Positions 15,357 through 25,126 of a DNA stretch of 64,000 bases are shown here, piece after piece. A model generated the notes under the pieces. The model did no database searches and was not told the DNA's origin. It saw nothing but the letters and a program-made list of their open reading frames with translations. The translations under genes were made by a program, and so were the position numbers. Numbering within the stretch: the stretch's first letter is position 1; each line of letters starts with the position of its first letter. The DNA lies in assembly GCF_014842875.1 (NCBI RefSeq), contig NZ_JACYXZ010000001.1:372001-436000 (forward strand), read 5' to 3'. The DNA comes from Nocardioides donggukensis (GTDB lineage Bacteria > Actinomycetota > Actinomycetes > Propionibacteriales > Nocardioidaceae).

Positions 15357-18011
15357 GTGACCACGCTCCCCCACCTCGGCCGAGCCCCGGGAACGCTCGC
15401 CGACCTCTCGCTGGTGGAGTTCCTGGCCGGCTTCGGCGCCCGCCCCGCGCTCGTGGGCAACGGCGCCCCGGACGGCGGCCTCAGCTACGCCGACCTGGCC
15501 GACCGGGTGGCGGACGTCGCCGACCGGCTCGGCACCCGCCGCCGGCTCGTCCACGTGGAGGGCGCCCACCACGTCGACGCGATCGTGACCCATCTCGGGG
15601 CCCTGGCCGCCGGATCGCCGGTGCTGCTCACCGGTCCCGGAGCCGGCCGGGTCGCGGCGACGTACGACCCGGACGTGCGGTGGACGCCCGAGCACGGCCT
15701 CATCGAGAGGCGCGCCGAGCCGGCCGCCGAGCTGCACCCCGACCTGGCGCTGCTGCTGTCCACCTCGGGCACGACCGGGTCGCCGAAGCTGGTCCGGCTC
15801 TCCCACCGCAACCTGATCGCCAACGCCGCCGCGATCGTGGACTACCTGGGCATCACCGAGGCCGACGTCGCCCCCACGGCGCTGCCGATCCACTACTGCT
15901 ACGGCCTCTCGGTGCTGCACAGCCACCTGCTCGCCGGCGCCACCGTGCTGCTGACCGACGGCTCGGTCGTCGACCCAGGGTTCTGGGAGGAGTTCCGGCG
16001 GCACGGCGGCACCTCCCTGGCGGGGGTGCCGTACACCTTCGAGCTGCTCGACCGGGTCGGCTTCCCCGACCTCGACCTGCCCTCGCTGCGCTACCTCACC
16101 CAGGCCGGCGGGCGGCTGGCGCCCGACGACGTGCGCCGGTACGCCGCGCTCGGCCGCGAGCGGGGCTGGGACCTGGTGGTGATGTACGGGCAGACCGAGG
16201 CCACCGCCCGGATGGCCTGGCTGCCGCCGCTGCTCGCCGAGACGGCTCCCGAGACGATCGGGATCCCCATCCCCGGCGGCCGGTTCACCGTCGAGCCGCT
16301 GCCGGAGCGGCCCCTGCCCGGCTCCGACGAGCCCGAGGTCGGCGAGCTGGTCTTCCACGGGGACAGCGTGATGCTCGGCTACGCCGAGGGGCCGGCCGAC
16401 CTGGCGCTGGGCCGGACCGTGACCGAGCTGCGGACCGGCGACGTGGGTCGCCAGCGCGAGGACGGGCTCTTCGAGATCGTCGGCCGGCGCAGCCGGTTCG
16501 TGAAGGTGTTCGGGCTGCGGGTGGACCTGGACCACGTCGAGCGGGTGCTGGCACGCCGGGGCGTGGTCGCGGCCGCGACCGACGGCGGCGACGTCCTCGT
16601 GCTCGGGGTCGGCACCGGCGCCGGCGCGGTGGACCCGGCGGCGCTGCTCGACCTGGTGCGCTCCGAGCTCGGCCTCCCCCCGGCGGCGGTCCGGCTGGTC
16701 CTGCTCCCCGAGCTGCCCCGACTGCCCAACGGCAAGACCGACCACCGGGCGCTGGTGGCGCTCGCGACCCGGGACGGTGCGGAGGCCGCGGCGGAGGAGG
16801 CCGCGTCGACCGCGGACCCGGGCGAGGAGGTCACCGCGCTGGTCGGCGAGCTGCTCGGCCGGCCCGACGCCACCCCGGACCACAGCTTCGTCCAGCTCGG
16901 TGGGGACTCGCTGTCCTACGTCGAGGTCTCCCTGCGCCTCGAGGGTCTGCTGGGGGACCTGCCGGCCGACTGGCCGCACCGACCGCTGGGCTCGCTCGCC
17001 GACCTGCCCGCCGGGCCCGGGGCCGACGGCCCGCTCGGCATGAGCGGCCGCGAGCCGGGTCGCCGGCCGGGCGGTGTCTCCGGCGGGCGCGTGCCGGGCG
17101 GTCTGCCGGGCGGCCTGCCGGGCGGTCCGTCGGCTCGGCGCGGACGACGGGTCGAGACCAGCGTCCTGCTGCGGGCACTGGCGATCGTCGCGATCGTGGG
17201 CAGCCACGCCAACCTCTTCGTGCTCGTCGGCGGGGCGCACGTCCTGCTCGGCGTGCTCGGCTTCAACTTCGGTCGGTTCCACGCACCCCTGGCGGGCTCG
17301 GAGCGGCTGCGGGCGGTCGGACGCAGCGCCGCCCGGATCGCCGTACCCTCCGTGCTGGTGATCGGCGCCGTCGCGCTGGTGACTCCGGGCCTGGGGTGGC
17401 GCAGCGCGCTGCTGCTCAACGGGCTGCTCGGGTCGCCCACCTGGACCGAGCCGGCGTGGCACTACTGGTTCGTCGAGGCCGCCCTGGCGCTGCTGGTCGC
17501 GGGCGCCGCCCTGCTCGCGGTGCCGCCGCTCGGTCGGCTGGCGCGACGGGCGCCGTTCTGGTTCCCGCTGGGTGTGGCGGTCCTCGCCCTGACCACGCGC
17601 TACGGGCTGGTCGAGCTGCGCGGCGGCGACGAGGTGCACCGGGCGCACGTGCTGCTGTGGCTCTTCGCCCTGGGGTGGGCCGCCTCGGCCGCCACCCGAC
17701 ACGGGCACCGACTGCTGCTCTCGGCGTTGACCGTCCTGAGCCTGGTCGGCTTCTTCGGAGACCCGCAGCGCGAGCTGCTGGTCATGGCCGGCCTGCTCCT
17801 GCTGGTGTGGGTGCCCGTCGTGCGCCTGCCGGACCTGCTGGCCCGGCTCACCGGCCTATTGGCGGCGGCCTCGCTGTGGACCTATCTCGTGCACTGGCAG
17901 GTCTACCCGTGGCTGGAGGACACCGTCCCCCTCGCCGCCACCCTGCTCTCGCTCGCGGCCGGCGTCCTCGCCTGGTCCCTCTCCCGCCGCCTGCTTCTCC
18001 TCTCGCGATAG
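15357..18011 (+). CDS. Single-chain AMP-ligase / acyl carrier / AT3 membrane acyltransferase fusion
   Basis: The 884-residue protein has three modules. Residues 1-460 are an ANL-family adenylating enzyme with LLLSTSGTTGSPK near 131, MYGQTEATARM near 276 and the C-terminal lysine motif LPNGKTDH. Residues 480-560 are a carrier domain with the phosphopantetheine serine in LGGDSLS near 517. After a Gly/Pro-rich linker (563-598), about nine membrane helices follow, opening with RALAIVAIVGSH, the R-x10-H signature of AT3 acyltransferases, and ending near YLVHWQVYPW. It should activate an acid, load it on the carrier and pass it to an acceptor at the membrane. The upstream iron box suggests siderophore or iron-starvation envelope chemistry. 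Acid and acceptor are unknown. The mRNA is probably leaderless. Confidence 0.85.
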   Translation: MTTLPHLGRAPGTLADLSLVEFLAGFGARPALVGNGAPDGGLSYADLADRVADVADRLGTRRRLVHVEGAHHVDAIVTHLGALAAGSPVLLTGPGAGRVAATYDPDVRWTPEHGLIERRAEPAAELHPDLALLLSTSGTTGSPKLVRLSHRNLIANAAAIVDYLGITEADVAPTALPIHYCYGLSVLHSHLLAGATVLLTDGSVVDPGFWEEFRRHGGTSLAGVPYTFELLDRVGFPDLDLPSLRYLTQAGGRLAPDDVRRYAALGRERGWDLVVMYGQTEATARMAWLPPLLAETAPETIGIPIPGGRFTVEPLPERPLPGSDEPEVGELVFHGDSVMLGYAEGPADLALGRTVTELRTGDVGRQREDGLFEIVGRRSRFVKVFGLRVDLDHVERVLARRGVVAAATDGGDVLVLGVGTGAGAVDPAALLDLVRSELGLPPAAVRLVLLPELPRLPNGKTDHRALVALATRDGAEAAAEEAASTADPGEEVTALVGELLGRPDATPDHSFVQLGGDSLSYVEVSLRLEGLLGDLPADWPHRPLGSLADLPAGPGADGPLGMSGREPGRRPGGVSGGRVPGGLPGGLPGGPSARRGRRVETSVLLRALAIVAIVGSHANLFVLVGGAHVLLGVLGFNFGRFHAPLAGSERLRAVGRSAARIAVPSVLVIGAVALVTPGLGWRSALLLNGLLGSPTWTEPAWHYWFVEAALALLVAGAALLAVPPLGRLARRAPFWFPLGVAVLALTTRYGLVELRGGDEVHRAHVLLWLFALGWAASAATRHGHRLLLSALTVLSLVGFFGDPQRELLVMAGLLLLVWVPVVRLPDLLARLTGLLAAASLWTYLVHWQVYPWLEDTVPLAATLLSLAAGVLAWSLSRRLLLLSR

Positions 18012-18200
18012 TCCCGGACGTCTGCGCCCCTTCCCGGCCGGTTTCGGGGGCCACACGTCCCTGACCATCCGAGGAGGGGCGGAATATCGGGGGGATGCCG
18101 GAGGTTGAAGGCGGGAGGTCCGGGGCACCTGGACCGACGACCAACCGGGCTCCTGGGACACCAGGGCAGGACGACAGCGACGGGCAGGTGGGACGAGGCC

Positions 18201-19457
18201 ATGGGTCGGATCGCGATGGTGAGCCTGCACACCTCCCCGCTGGACCAGCCCGGCACCGGGGACGCCGGCGGCATGAACGTCTACGTCATCGAGCTGGCCC
18301 GCCGACTGGCCGAGCGGGGCGTCGACGTCGACATCTTCACCCGCGCGACCTCCTCCCGGCAGGCCCCCGTCGTCGAGGTCGCGGACCGGGTCCTGGTGCG
18401 GCACATCCACGCCGGCCCCTTCGAGGGGCTCACCAAGACCGAGCTCCCCGGGCAGCTGTGCGTGTTCGCCCGCGAGGTCATGCGCACCGAGGCCGGGCAC
18501 CAGGCCGGTCACTACGACGCGGTGCACTCCCACTACTGGCTCTCCGGCCAGGTCGGGGCCCTCGCCCGCGACCGGTGGGGGGTCCCCCTGGTCCACTCCA
18601 TGCACACGATGGCCAAGGTCAAGAACGCGGCGCTCGCCGACGGTGACAGCCCGGAGCCGACCTCCCGGGTCATCGGCGAGGAGCAGGTGGTCGAGGCCGC
18701 GGACATGCTCATCGCGAACACCGACATCGAGGCCCGGCAGCTGATCGACCTGTACGACGCCGAGCCGGCGCGGGTCGAGGTGGTGCATCCCGGGGTCGAC
18801 CTGGACGTCTTCCGGCCCGCCGACCAGCGCGAGGCGCGGAGACGGCTCGGCCTGCCGCCCGACGCCCACGTGCTGATGTTCGCGGGACGGCTGCAGCCGT
18901 TGAAGGCCCCCGACGTGCTGCTCCGCGCGGTCGCGGAGCTCCTGGCCGCCGACCCGTCGCTCCGCGGCCGGCTGGTGGTGCCCGTGGTGGGCGGTCCGTC
19001 CGGCAGCGGGCTCGAGCACCCGGAGGCGCTCGCGGACCTGGCCGCCAGCCTGGGCCTGGACGACGTGGTCCGGTTCGTGCCCCCGGTCACCCAGGACGTG
19101 CTGGCCCGGTGGTGCGCGGCGGCGACGCTGGTCGCCGTACCGTCCTACAACGAGTCGTTCGGCCTGGTCGCAGTCGAGGCCCAGGCCACCGGGACCCCGG
19201 TCGTCGCCGCCGCCGTCGGGGGGCTGCCGACCGTCGTCCGCGACGGCCACTCCGGGCTGCTCGTCGACTCCCACGACCCGGCCGACTGGGCCCGGGCGCT
19301 GCGTCGGGTGCTCGCCGACGACGACCTGCGTGCGAGGCTGTCCGCGGGCGCGCTGGAGCAGGCGCGTCAGTTCTCGTGGGAGCGCACCGCCGACCGCACC
19401 CTCGAGGTCTACCGGCAGGCGGTCGGCCTGATGCGCGAGGAGCTCTTCGTTGGCTGA
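18201..19457 (+). CDS. mshA: D-inositol-3-phosphate glycosyltransferase MshA (mycothiol synthesis)
   Basis: This 418-residue GT4 glycosyltransferase transfers N-acetylglucosamine from UDP-GlcNAc to inositol 3-phosphate, the first step of mycothiol synthesis. The N-terminus [24 protein letters not shown] is diagnostic, followed by HSHYWLSG, the UDP-site [15 protein letters not shown] and the E-x7-E region [15 protein letters not shown] at 18201 behind GACGAGG is preferred over upstream in-frame starts. The stop overlaps the next gene by eight bases, and the same gene order (mshA then a YbjN-type gene) occurs in Mycobacterium. Confidence 0.95.
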   Translation: MGRIAMVSLHTSPLDQPGTGDAGGMNVYVIELARRLAERGVDVDIFTRATSSRQAPVVEVADRVLVRHIHAGPFEGLTKTELPGQLCVFAREVMRTEAGHQAGHYDAVHSHYWLSGQVGALARDRWGVPLVHSMHTMAKVKNAALADGDSPEPTSRVIGEEQVVEAADMLIANTDIEARQLIDLYDAEPARVEVVHPGVDLDVFRPADQREARRRLGLPPDAHVLMFAGRLQPLKAPDVLLRAVAELLAADPSLRGRLVVPVVGGPSGSGLEHPEALADLAASLGLDDVVRFVPPVTQDVLARWCAAATLVAVPSYNESFGLVAVEAQATGTPVVAAAVGGLPTVVRDGHSGLLVDSHDPADWARALRRVLADDDLRARLSAGALEQARQFSWERTADRTLEVYRQAVGLMREELFVG

Positions 19458-19962
19458 GCCGGCGACCGTGGTCCGGGAGTGGCTGGCGGACAACGAGGTC
19501 GAGTACGACGAGACCGCCCCCGGGATGTTCTCCTTCGGGCTGCCCGGGGAGCGCAAGCTGTCCACGCCGGTCCGGGTCGACGTCGGCCCGCACGCGCTCG
19601 GCGTGCACGCCTTCGTCTGCCGCAACCCCGACGAGAACCACGCCCGGGTGCACCGCTGGCTGCTCGAGAAGAACCTCAAGCTGTACGGCGTGGCGTTCGC
19701 GATCGACCACCACGGGGACATCTACCTCGATGCCCGGCTGCCGCTCTCCTCGGCCACCCCGGAGGACCTCGACCGGATCCTCGGCACGGTGCTGGCCACC
19801 GCGGACGACTCGTTCAACACGATCCTCGAGCTCGGCTTCGCCAGCTCCATCCGCAAGGAGTGGGAGTGGCGCATCGCGCGGGGCGAGTCGACGCGCAACC
19901 TCGAGGCCTTCCGCGGCTGGCTCGAGGCCGGAAGCTCCGAGGAGGACCGGCCGGACGCCTAG
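19450..19962 (+). CDS. YbjN-domain protein downstream of mshA
   Basis: This 170-residue protein has the YbjN/type III secretion chaperone-like fold pattern, with [18 protein letters not shown] and [20 protein letters not shown]. It corresponds by position and sequence style to the YbjN-family gene after mshA in mycobacteria; its function is unknown. The start is the rare TTG at 19450 inside the mshA coding region, which implies translational coupling. It converges with an EamA transporter gene, the two stops sharing CTAG at 19959-19962. Confidence 0.85.
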   Translation: MAEPATVVREWLADNEVEYDETAPGMFSFGLPGERKLSTPVRVDVGPHALGVHAFVCRNPDENHARVHRWLLEKNLKLYGVAFAIDHHGDIYLDARLPLSSATPEDLDRILGTVLATADDSFNTILELGFASSIRKEWEWRIARGESTRNLEAFRGWLEAGSSEEDRPDA

Positions 19963-20960
19963 CCTCGGCTCGGCACCCCGTCGGACGGCTCCTGCCCGGC
20001 CGGACGCGGGGCCGGCGACGGGTCGGGCGAGACGACGGGCGACGGGACGGGCGCCGCCGGGCGGGGGCGACCGCGGCGTGAGACCAGCACCCCGGCCACG
20101 CACAGCAGCCCGCCGACGTACGCCGCGGTCGGCGGCACCTCGCCGAGCAGCAGCCACGCCAGCGCGATCGTGATCGGCGGGACCAGGAAGGTCGTGATCG
20201 CGAGCCGACCGGCGCCCATCCGCGTGAGCGCGTAGGCCCAGGTGCTGAAGGCCAGCGCGGTCGGCCCCACACCCAGGTAGACGATCCACCACCAGGTGCC
20301 GGCGTCGGCGGTCCGGACGAGGGTGACCGCCTGGCCGGAGAACGGCAGCGCCGTGACCAGGCCGATGACGCAGGCGAGGAAGGTCAGCTCGAACGGCGGG
20401 ATCCGCCGGGTCAGCGGCTTCTGGGTGACCACCCCGATCGCGTAGGACACCGCCGCGAGGACCGTGAGTGCGACCCCCCAGAGGTCCCGGTCGCCGGCCC
20501 CGTCGGTGGCCCGGCCGATCACGACGACACCCGCGAACGCCACCACCAGCCCGACCAGCAGCCAGGGGGTGAGCCGCTCGTCGAGGAACACCGCCGCGAG
20601 CAGCGCGACGACGAGGGGGCCGATCTGGATCAGCATCGCCGCGGTGCCGGCATCGATCCGTTGCTCGGCCTCGTTGAGCGCGAGGTTGTAGACGCCGAAC
20701 CACATCACCCCGCAGGCCAGCACCAGCGGCCACTCACGCCCACGCGGCCACACCCGGGGGCGGCGCATCAGCATGAGGCCCAGCACGAGCGAGGCGATCG
20801 CGAGCCGGCTGATCGTCAGCGCGCCCGGCTCGACCTCCTGGCCGAGGTGCCGGATCGCCACGAACGCCGACCCCCAGAGCACCAGGGTGGTCGCCGCGGC
20901 GGCCGCCGGCAGCCCCACACGGGCCGCGGTCGCTGCGGGGGGAGTCGCCGTCGTCGTCAC
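19959..20960 (-). CDS. EamA-family (DMT superfamily) transporter
   Basis: This 333-residue protein has ten predicted membrane helices in two EamA repeats; LWGSAFVAIRHLG opens the first and GVALTVLAAVSYAIGVV the second, with LGEVPPTAAYVGG near the end. A Pro-rich cytoplasmic tail follows. Such proteins usually export metabolites or amino acids. The GTG at 20960 is preferred because GGAG lies just upstream; an ATG at 21011 would add 17 residues. It interrupts the otherwise mycobacterium-like order of mshA, ybjN, regX3, senX3. Confidence 0.85.
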   Translation of the reverse strand: MTTTATPPAATAARVGLPAAAAATTLVLWGSAFVAIRHLGQEVEPGALTISRLAIASLVLGLMLMRRPRVWPRGREWPLVLACGVMWFGVYNLALNEAEQRIDAGTAAMLIQIGPLVVALLAAVFLDERLTPWLLVGLVVAFAGVVVIGRATDGAGDRDLWGVALTVLAAVSYAIGVVTQKPLTRRIPPFELTFLACVIGLVTALPFSGQAVTLVRTADAGTWWWIVYLGVGPTALAFSTWAYALTRMGAGRLAITTFLVPPITIALAWLLLGEVPPTAAYVGGLLCVAGVLVSRRGRPRPAAPVPSPVVSPDPSPAPRPAGQEPSDGVPSRG

Positions 20961-21102
20961 CGCTCCAGCGTAGGGAGCCGAACGGTCCCGGGTCGCGCGG
21001 GTTTCGGCCATCCTGGCCCGAGATCCCGCCCCATCGCGGCCGCGACGCGGGAGACGGCGCCGGAGGCGGGGACGGAGACGGGGACGGGGAAGGGGACGGC
21101 GC

Positions 21103-21780
21103 TCAGAGGTCGAGCTTGTAGCCGAGCCCGCGCACGGTCACGAGGTACTGCGGCAGGCCCGGGTCCGGCTCCAGCTTGGCGCGCAGCCGCTTGACGTGGA
21201 CGTCGAGGGTCTTGGTGTCGCCGACGTAGTCCGAGCCCCAGACCCGGTCGATGAGCTGGCCCCGGGTCAGCACCCGGCCCGGGTTGCGCAGGAACATCTC
21301 CAGCAGCTCGAACTCCTTGAGCGGCAGCCGCTGCTCCTCGCCGTCGACGGTCACGACGTGCCGCTCGACGTCCATCCGGACCGGTCCGGCCTCGAGGGTG
21401 GCGGGGGCCAGCTCCGGCTCCTGGCCGCGCCGCAGCACCGCCCGGATCCGGGCCACCAGCTCCCGCGGCGAGTAGGGCTTGGTCACGTAGTCGTCGGCGC
21501 CGAGCTCGAGCCCGACGACCTTGTCGACCTCGTCGTCCTTCGCGGTCACCATGATCACCGGGACCGAGGAGGTCTGCCGGATCTGCCGGCACACCTCGGT
21601 CCCGGGGATCCCCGGCAGCATGAGGTCGAGGAGCACGATGTCGGCCCCGGCCCGGTCGAACTCGGCGAGCGCCTCGTTCCCGTCGTTGGCGATGGAGACC
21701 TCGAAGCCCTCCTTGCGCAGCATGTAGGCGAGGGCGTCGGAGTAGCTCTCCTCATCCTCGACGACGAGTACCCGGGTCAC
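21103..21780 (-). CDS. regX3: Phosphate-responsive response regulator RegX3-like
   Basis: This 225-residue OmpR/PhoB-class regulator has a receiver domain (VLVVEDEES, phospho-acceptor Asp in IVLLDLMLPG near residue 51, conserved VTAKD lysine) and a C-terminal winged helix ending GDTKTLDVHVKRLRAKLEPDP...VRGLGYKLDL. It pairs with the histidine kinase upstream, with which it overlaps by four bases (GTGA). Orthologues control phosphate-starvation genes. The start is GTG at 21780. It sits next to phoU, which supports the phosphate role. Confidence 0.93.
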   Translation of the reverse strand: MTRVLVVEDEESYSDALAYMLRKEGFEVSIANDGNEALAEFDRAGADIVLLDLMLPGIPGTEVCRQIRQTSSVPVIMVTAKDDEVDKVVGLELGADDYVTKPYSPRELVARIRAVLRRGQEPELAPATLEAGPVRMDVERHVVTVDGEEQRLPLKEFELLEMFLRNPGRVLTRGQLIDRVWGSDYVGDTKTLDVHVKRLRAKLEPDPGLPQYLVTVRGLGYKLDL

Positions 21781-22922
21781 GTGCGTGCCTCCTGGTTGGT
21801 CCTGACGGCGTGGTTGCGGGGCAGGGTGAGCGTGAAGGTCGAGCCCTGCCCCTCGACGGACCACACGCGGATGTCCCCGCCGTGCGTGGCCGCCACGTGC
21901 TTGACGATGGAGAGCCCGAGCCCGGTCCCACCCGTGGAGCGGTGCCGGGCCGGGTCGATCCGGTAGAAGCGCTCGAAGATCCGGTCGATCTCCCCGGCCG
22001 GGATGCCGATCCCCTGGTCGGTCACGGAGATCTCGACGGACTGCTCGTGGGCGCGGGTGGCCACGAGCACCGACGACCGGTCGGGGGAGTAGGCGACGGC
22101 GTTCGCGACCAGGTTCCCGATCGCGACCGTGACCTGCTCCTGGTTGCCGAGCACCTCGAGCCCGGGATCGCCCGAGGTCACCACGGAGATGCCTCGGTGC
22201 TGGGCGTCGATCGCGGTGGCGTCGACGGCGGTCGCGACGACGGAGTCGAGCGGCACCGGGCTCGGCTCGTCGAGCGGGTTGTCGCCCTGCAGGCGGGAGA
22301 GCTCGATGATCTGCTGCACCAGCCGACTCAGCCGGTCGCTCTCGGTGATCATGCGCCCGGCGAACCGCTCGACCGCCTCAGGATCCTCCGAGGCGTCCTG
22401 CACGGCCTCGGCGAGCAGCCGGATCGCGCCGACCGGCGTCTTCAGCTCGTGCGAGACGTTGGCCACGAAGTCCCTGCGGATCGCCTCCACCCGGCGCTCC
22501 CGGGTGCGGTCCTCGACCAGCACCAGCACCTGACGGGTGCCCAGCGGCGCCACCCGGGCGGTGACGTGGCGGGCCTGCCCACCGGGGCTGCGGGCGATGA
22601 CCAGCTCGGTCTCCCGGATCTGGCCGTCGCGGCGGACCTGCCGCACCACCTCGGCCAGGTCGGCGTCGACGATCTCGTTGCCACGGACCAGCCCCAGCGC
22701 GTACGCCGGCGCGGAGGCCTTGAGCACCACGTCCTCGTCGTTGACGACCACCGCGCTGGAGCGCAGCACCGACAGGACGGTCGCCACTCCCGCCGGCACG
22801 ACCGGCTCGTCGATCCGGGGAATCTGCCTCTGCTGCTGCTCGCTGACGTGCCAGGCATAGACCACCCCGCCCACGAGCGCCGCTCCGAGCAGCACGAGGA
22901 GCACCGCCTGGGTCGTCGTCAC
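21777..22922 (-). CDS. senX3: Phosphate-sensing histidine kinase SenX3-like
   Basis: This 381-residue kinase has one N-terminal membrane helix (residues 7-25), a PAS-like segment (about 45-140), a HisKA box FVANVSHELKTPVGAIRLLAEA with the phospho-accepting His near residue 157, and the HATPase boxes NLVANAVAYSP, DQGIGIP and GTGLGLSIVKHV. Having a single helix and a PAS domain instead of a periplasmic sensor is the SenX3/PhoR arrangement, where signalling depends on PhoU and the phosphate transporter. GTG at 22922 is the start. A PHO-box array lies upstream, so autoregulation is likely. Confidence 0.93.
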   Translation of the reverse strand: MTTTQAVLLVLLGAALVGGVVYAWHVSEQQQRQIPRIDEPVVPAGVATVLSVLRSSAVVVNDEDVVLKASAPAYALGLVRGNEIVDADLAEVVRQVRRDGQIRETELVIARSPGGQARHVTARVAPLGTRQVLVLVEDRTRERRVEAIRRDFVANVSHELKTPVGAIRLLAEAVQDASEDPEAVERFAGRMITESDRLSRLVQQIIELSRLQGDNPLDEPSPVPLDSVVATAVDATAIDAQHRGISVVTSGDPGLEVLGNQEQVTVAIGNLVANAVAYSPDRSSVLVATRAHEQSVEISVTDQGIGIPAGEIDRIFERFYRIDPARHRSTGGTGLGLSIVKHVAATHGGDIRVWSVEGQGSTFTLTLPRNHAVRTNQEART

Positions 22923-22983
22923 GCCCCGATCGTACGCACGGGCCGACCCGGGGACCGCCTCCCAGGGGCGCTGCGGGCCACTT

Positions 22984-23027
22984 GTTCACGCCTCGTTCAC
23001 GCGTCGACCCCGTCTGGTCACCCACCG
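22984..23027. promoter_or_regulatory. PHO box (direct repeat units) between senX3 and phoU
   Basis: Direct units start at 22984 (GTTCACGCCTC), 22995 (GTTCACGCGTC), 23006 (GACCCCGTCTG) and 23017 (GTCACCC), spaced at exactly 11 bases. The first two match the actinobacterial PHO-box core GTTCACC closely; the third is degenerate. The array lies between the divergent senX3 and phoU genes, as expected for autoregulation by the RegX3/PhoP-type regulator. Confidence 0.75.
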
Positions 23028-23066
23028 CATCTGGCGTCGTCACCTGACGGGCCTAGGATCGGGGAC

Positions 23067-23723
23067 ATGCGTGAGGCTTTCCATGACCAGCTCGACTCCG
23101 TCTTCAACGATCTCGCCGCCATCGCCGACCAGGTGCAGACCTCGGTGGCCCGGGCGACCGAGGCGCTGCTCAACGCCGACGCCGAGGTCGCCGAGGCGGT
23201 GATCTCCGGCGATGCCGACATCGACGCCGCCCGCGAGCGGGTGGAGGAGCACTCCTTCAGCCTGCTCTCCCTCCAGCAGCCCGTGGCCCGGGACCTGCGG
23301 ACCCTCGTGGCGGGGCTGCGGATGGTGGCCGAGCTGGAGCGGATGGGCGACCTGTCCGTGCACGTCGCGAAGATCGCCCGGCTGCGGGTGCCGGACACCG
23401 CGGTGCCCGAGGACGCCGAGCCCACGATCCGCCGGATGGCGATGGTGGCCGAGCTGATGGTCGGCAAGGTGGCGCGGATCATCGCCGAGCGCGACGTCGC
23501 CGGCGCCGCCGAGCTGGCCAGCGCCGACGAGGAGATGGACGAGCTGCGCCGCAACTCCTTCCGGGAGCTGCTCGGGGCCGACTGGCCGCACGGCGTCGAG
23601 CCGGCCGTCGACCTGGCCCTGCTCGGCCGCTACTACGAGCGCATCGCCGACCACGCGGTCTCGGTCGCGAACCGGGTCGTCTACGTGGTCACCGGCGAGC
23701 CGGTGGTCAGCTCCGACGCCTGA
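23067..23723 (+). CDS. phoU: Phosphate signalling protein PhoU
   Basis: This 218-residue all-helical protein consists of two PhoU repeats. It opens MREAFHDQLDSVFNDLAAIADQV, and the metal-binding-type helices LRMVAELERMGDLSVHVAKIA and LLGRYYERIADHAVSVANRVVY carry the E-x3-D/R-x3-D patterns of the family. It links phosphate transport to the SenX3 kinase and represses the regulon in high phosphate. It is divergent from senX3 across a PHO box, so it is probably phosphate-regulated. It converges on gpmA with six bases between stops. Confidence 0.94.
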   Translation: MREAFHDQLDSVFNDLAAIADQVQTSVARATEALLNADAEVAEAVISGDADIDAARERVEEHSFSLLSLQQPVARDLRTLVAGLRMVAELERMGDLSVHVAKIARLRVPDTAVPEDAEPTIRRMAMVAELMVGKVARIIAERDVAGAAELASADEEMDELRRNSFRELLGADWPHGVEPAVDLALLGRYYERIADHAVSVANRVVYVVTGEPVVSSDA

Positions 23724-23729
23724 GCGGTC

Positions 23730-24476
23730 TCAGCGACCCTGGTTGGCCACTGCGGCGGCCGCCTGCGCGGCCGCCTCCGGGTCGAGGTACTCCCCGCCCG
23801 GGACGGTGGGTCGCAGCTCGTCGTCGAGCCGGTAGACCAGGGGCATGCCGGTGGGGATGTTCAGCCCGGCGATGTCCTCGTCGCTGATCCCGTCGAGGTG
23901 CTTGACGATGGCCCGCAGGCTGTTCCCGTGGGCCGCGACGAGCACCGTGTGGCCGGCCCGCAGGTCCGTGGTCACCTCGGACCGCCAGTACGGCAGCAGC
24001 CGGGTGATGACGTCCTTGAGGCACTCGCTGCGGGGCAGCTCCTCGCCGAGGTCGGCGTACTGCGGGTCGCCGGCCTGGGAGTACTCGCTGTCGTCGTCGA
24101 GCGGCGGCGGGGGCACGTCGAAGCTGCGCCGCCAGAGCATGAACTGCTCCTCGCCGAACTCCTCGAGCGTCTGCTTCTTGTCCTTGCCCTGCAGGGCGCC
24201 GTAGTGCCGCTCGTTGAGCCGCCAGGAGCGCCGGACCGGGATCCAGTGCCGGTCGGCCGCGTCCAGGGCGAGGCAGGCGGTGGAGATCGCCCGGCGCTGC
24301 AGGGAGGTGTGGACCACGTCGGGCAGCACGCCCGCCTCGGTCAGCAGCTCGCCGCCCCGCGTCGCCTCGGCGCGGCCCTTGTCGGTCAGGTCGACGTCGA
24401 CCCAGCCGGTGAAGAGGTTCTTGGCGTTCCAGTCGCTCTCGCCGTGCCGCAGCAGGACCAGGGTGTGCTCGCTCAT
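23730..24476 (-). CDS. gpmA: 2,3-bisphosphoglycerate-dependent phosphoglycerate mutase
   Basis: This 248-residue glycolytic enzyme interconverts 3- and 2-phosphoglycerate. The catalytic histidine lies in [12 protein letters not shown] (near residue 11), with [11 protein letters not shown], the glutamate in [12 protein letters not shown] and the second histidine in [19 protein letters not shown]. It is near senX3/regX3 in mycobacteria too. The ATG overlaps the stop of the upstream lipoprotein gene by four bases (ATGA), so the two are translationally coupled, and GAGGCCGAGG precedes the start. Confidence 0.95.
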   Translation of the reverse strand: MSEHTLVLLRHGESDWNAKNLFTGWVDVDLTDKGRAEATRGGELLTEAGVLPDVVHTSLQRRAISTACLALDAADRHWIPVRRSWRLNERHYGALQGKDKKQTLEEFGEEQFMLWRRSFDVPPPPLDDDSEYSQAGDPQYADLGEELPRSECLKDVITRLLPYWRSEVTTDLRAGHTVLVAAHGNSLRAIVKHLDGISDEDIAGLNIPTGMPLVYRLDDELRPTVPGGEYLDPEAAAQAAAAVANQGR

Positions 24477-25045
24477 TCCTCGGCCTCCTCGCCGCCGGAG
24501 TGACCGGAGGCCTCGACTTCCTCGGCTGTGGTGGGGGTCAGCTCGGTGCCGTCCTGGCCGGCGAAGGCGCCGTTGTTGGGCACCACCGGCACCTCGATGC
24601 GGACCGGGTCGGCGTTGGCGAACGTCAGCTCCAGCTCGACGAACGAGCCGAGCACGACGGCCTCGCCCTCGACCGGGATCCCGTCGCCGTCGGCGAGTTT
24701 GGCCAGCCCGGCGCTGTCGATCGGCACCGGCCGCTCGAGCTCGAGGGTCAGCCCGCCCCCGGGCGCGGACACGCTCAGCAGCCGGTCGCCGGCGTCGGTG
24801 AACTCGCCGTCCACGAACTCGGCGGTCTCGTTGTTCACGAGCGTGGTCACGAACGTGCCCTCGCCGTCCTCCGTGGCCACGATCACCGCGCCGAGGACGT
24901 CCACGCTGCTGTCCCGGTCGTTGGTGCCCACGCCCGGTGTGTACACCTGGTCGGTGGCGAACGAGCCGCACGCGGCCAGCAGGGGGGTGGCGAGGAGGAG
25001 GGTGCCGGCGGCGCTCACGCGGGCGATCCGGTTGCGAAGCAGCAT
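24473..25045 (-). CDS. LpqE-like secreted lipoprotein
   Basis: The 190-residue precursor has a basic N-terminus, a hydrophobic core and the lipobox LLAAC near residue 26, so it should be lipid-anchored outside the membrane. The mature part ([29 protein letters not shown]...[14 protein letters not shown]) resembles LpqE and the PCuAC copper-chaperone fold. It lacks the Met/His copper motif, as there is no methionine in the mature chain and only one His, so copper binding is unlikely. It is coupled to gpmA by ATGA. In mycobacteria lpqE lies near carD and ispD/ispF, which are also close here. Confidence 0.75.
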   Translation of the reverse strand: MLLRNRIARVSAAGTLLLATPLLAACGSFATDQVYTPGVGTNDRDSSVDVLGAVIVATEDGEGTFVTTLVNNETAEFVDGEFTDAGDRLLSVSAPGGGLTLELERPVPIDSAGLAKLADGDGIPVEGEAVVLGSFVELELTFANADPVRIEVPVVPNNGAFAGQDGTELTPTTAEEVEASGHSGGEEAEE

Positions 25046-25126
25046 CTGTGGCCTTCGGGTCTCGTCGGCGTCCGGTGCCTGGCGGCGGGGAACGCGGCGG
25101 CGGGTGTGCGGGGACAGCCTAGCGTT

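Noticed and set aside
24473..25045. PCuAC copper chaperone
   Set aside because: The fold is similar, but the Met/His copper-binding motif is missing from the mature sequence.
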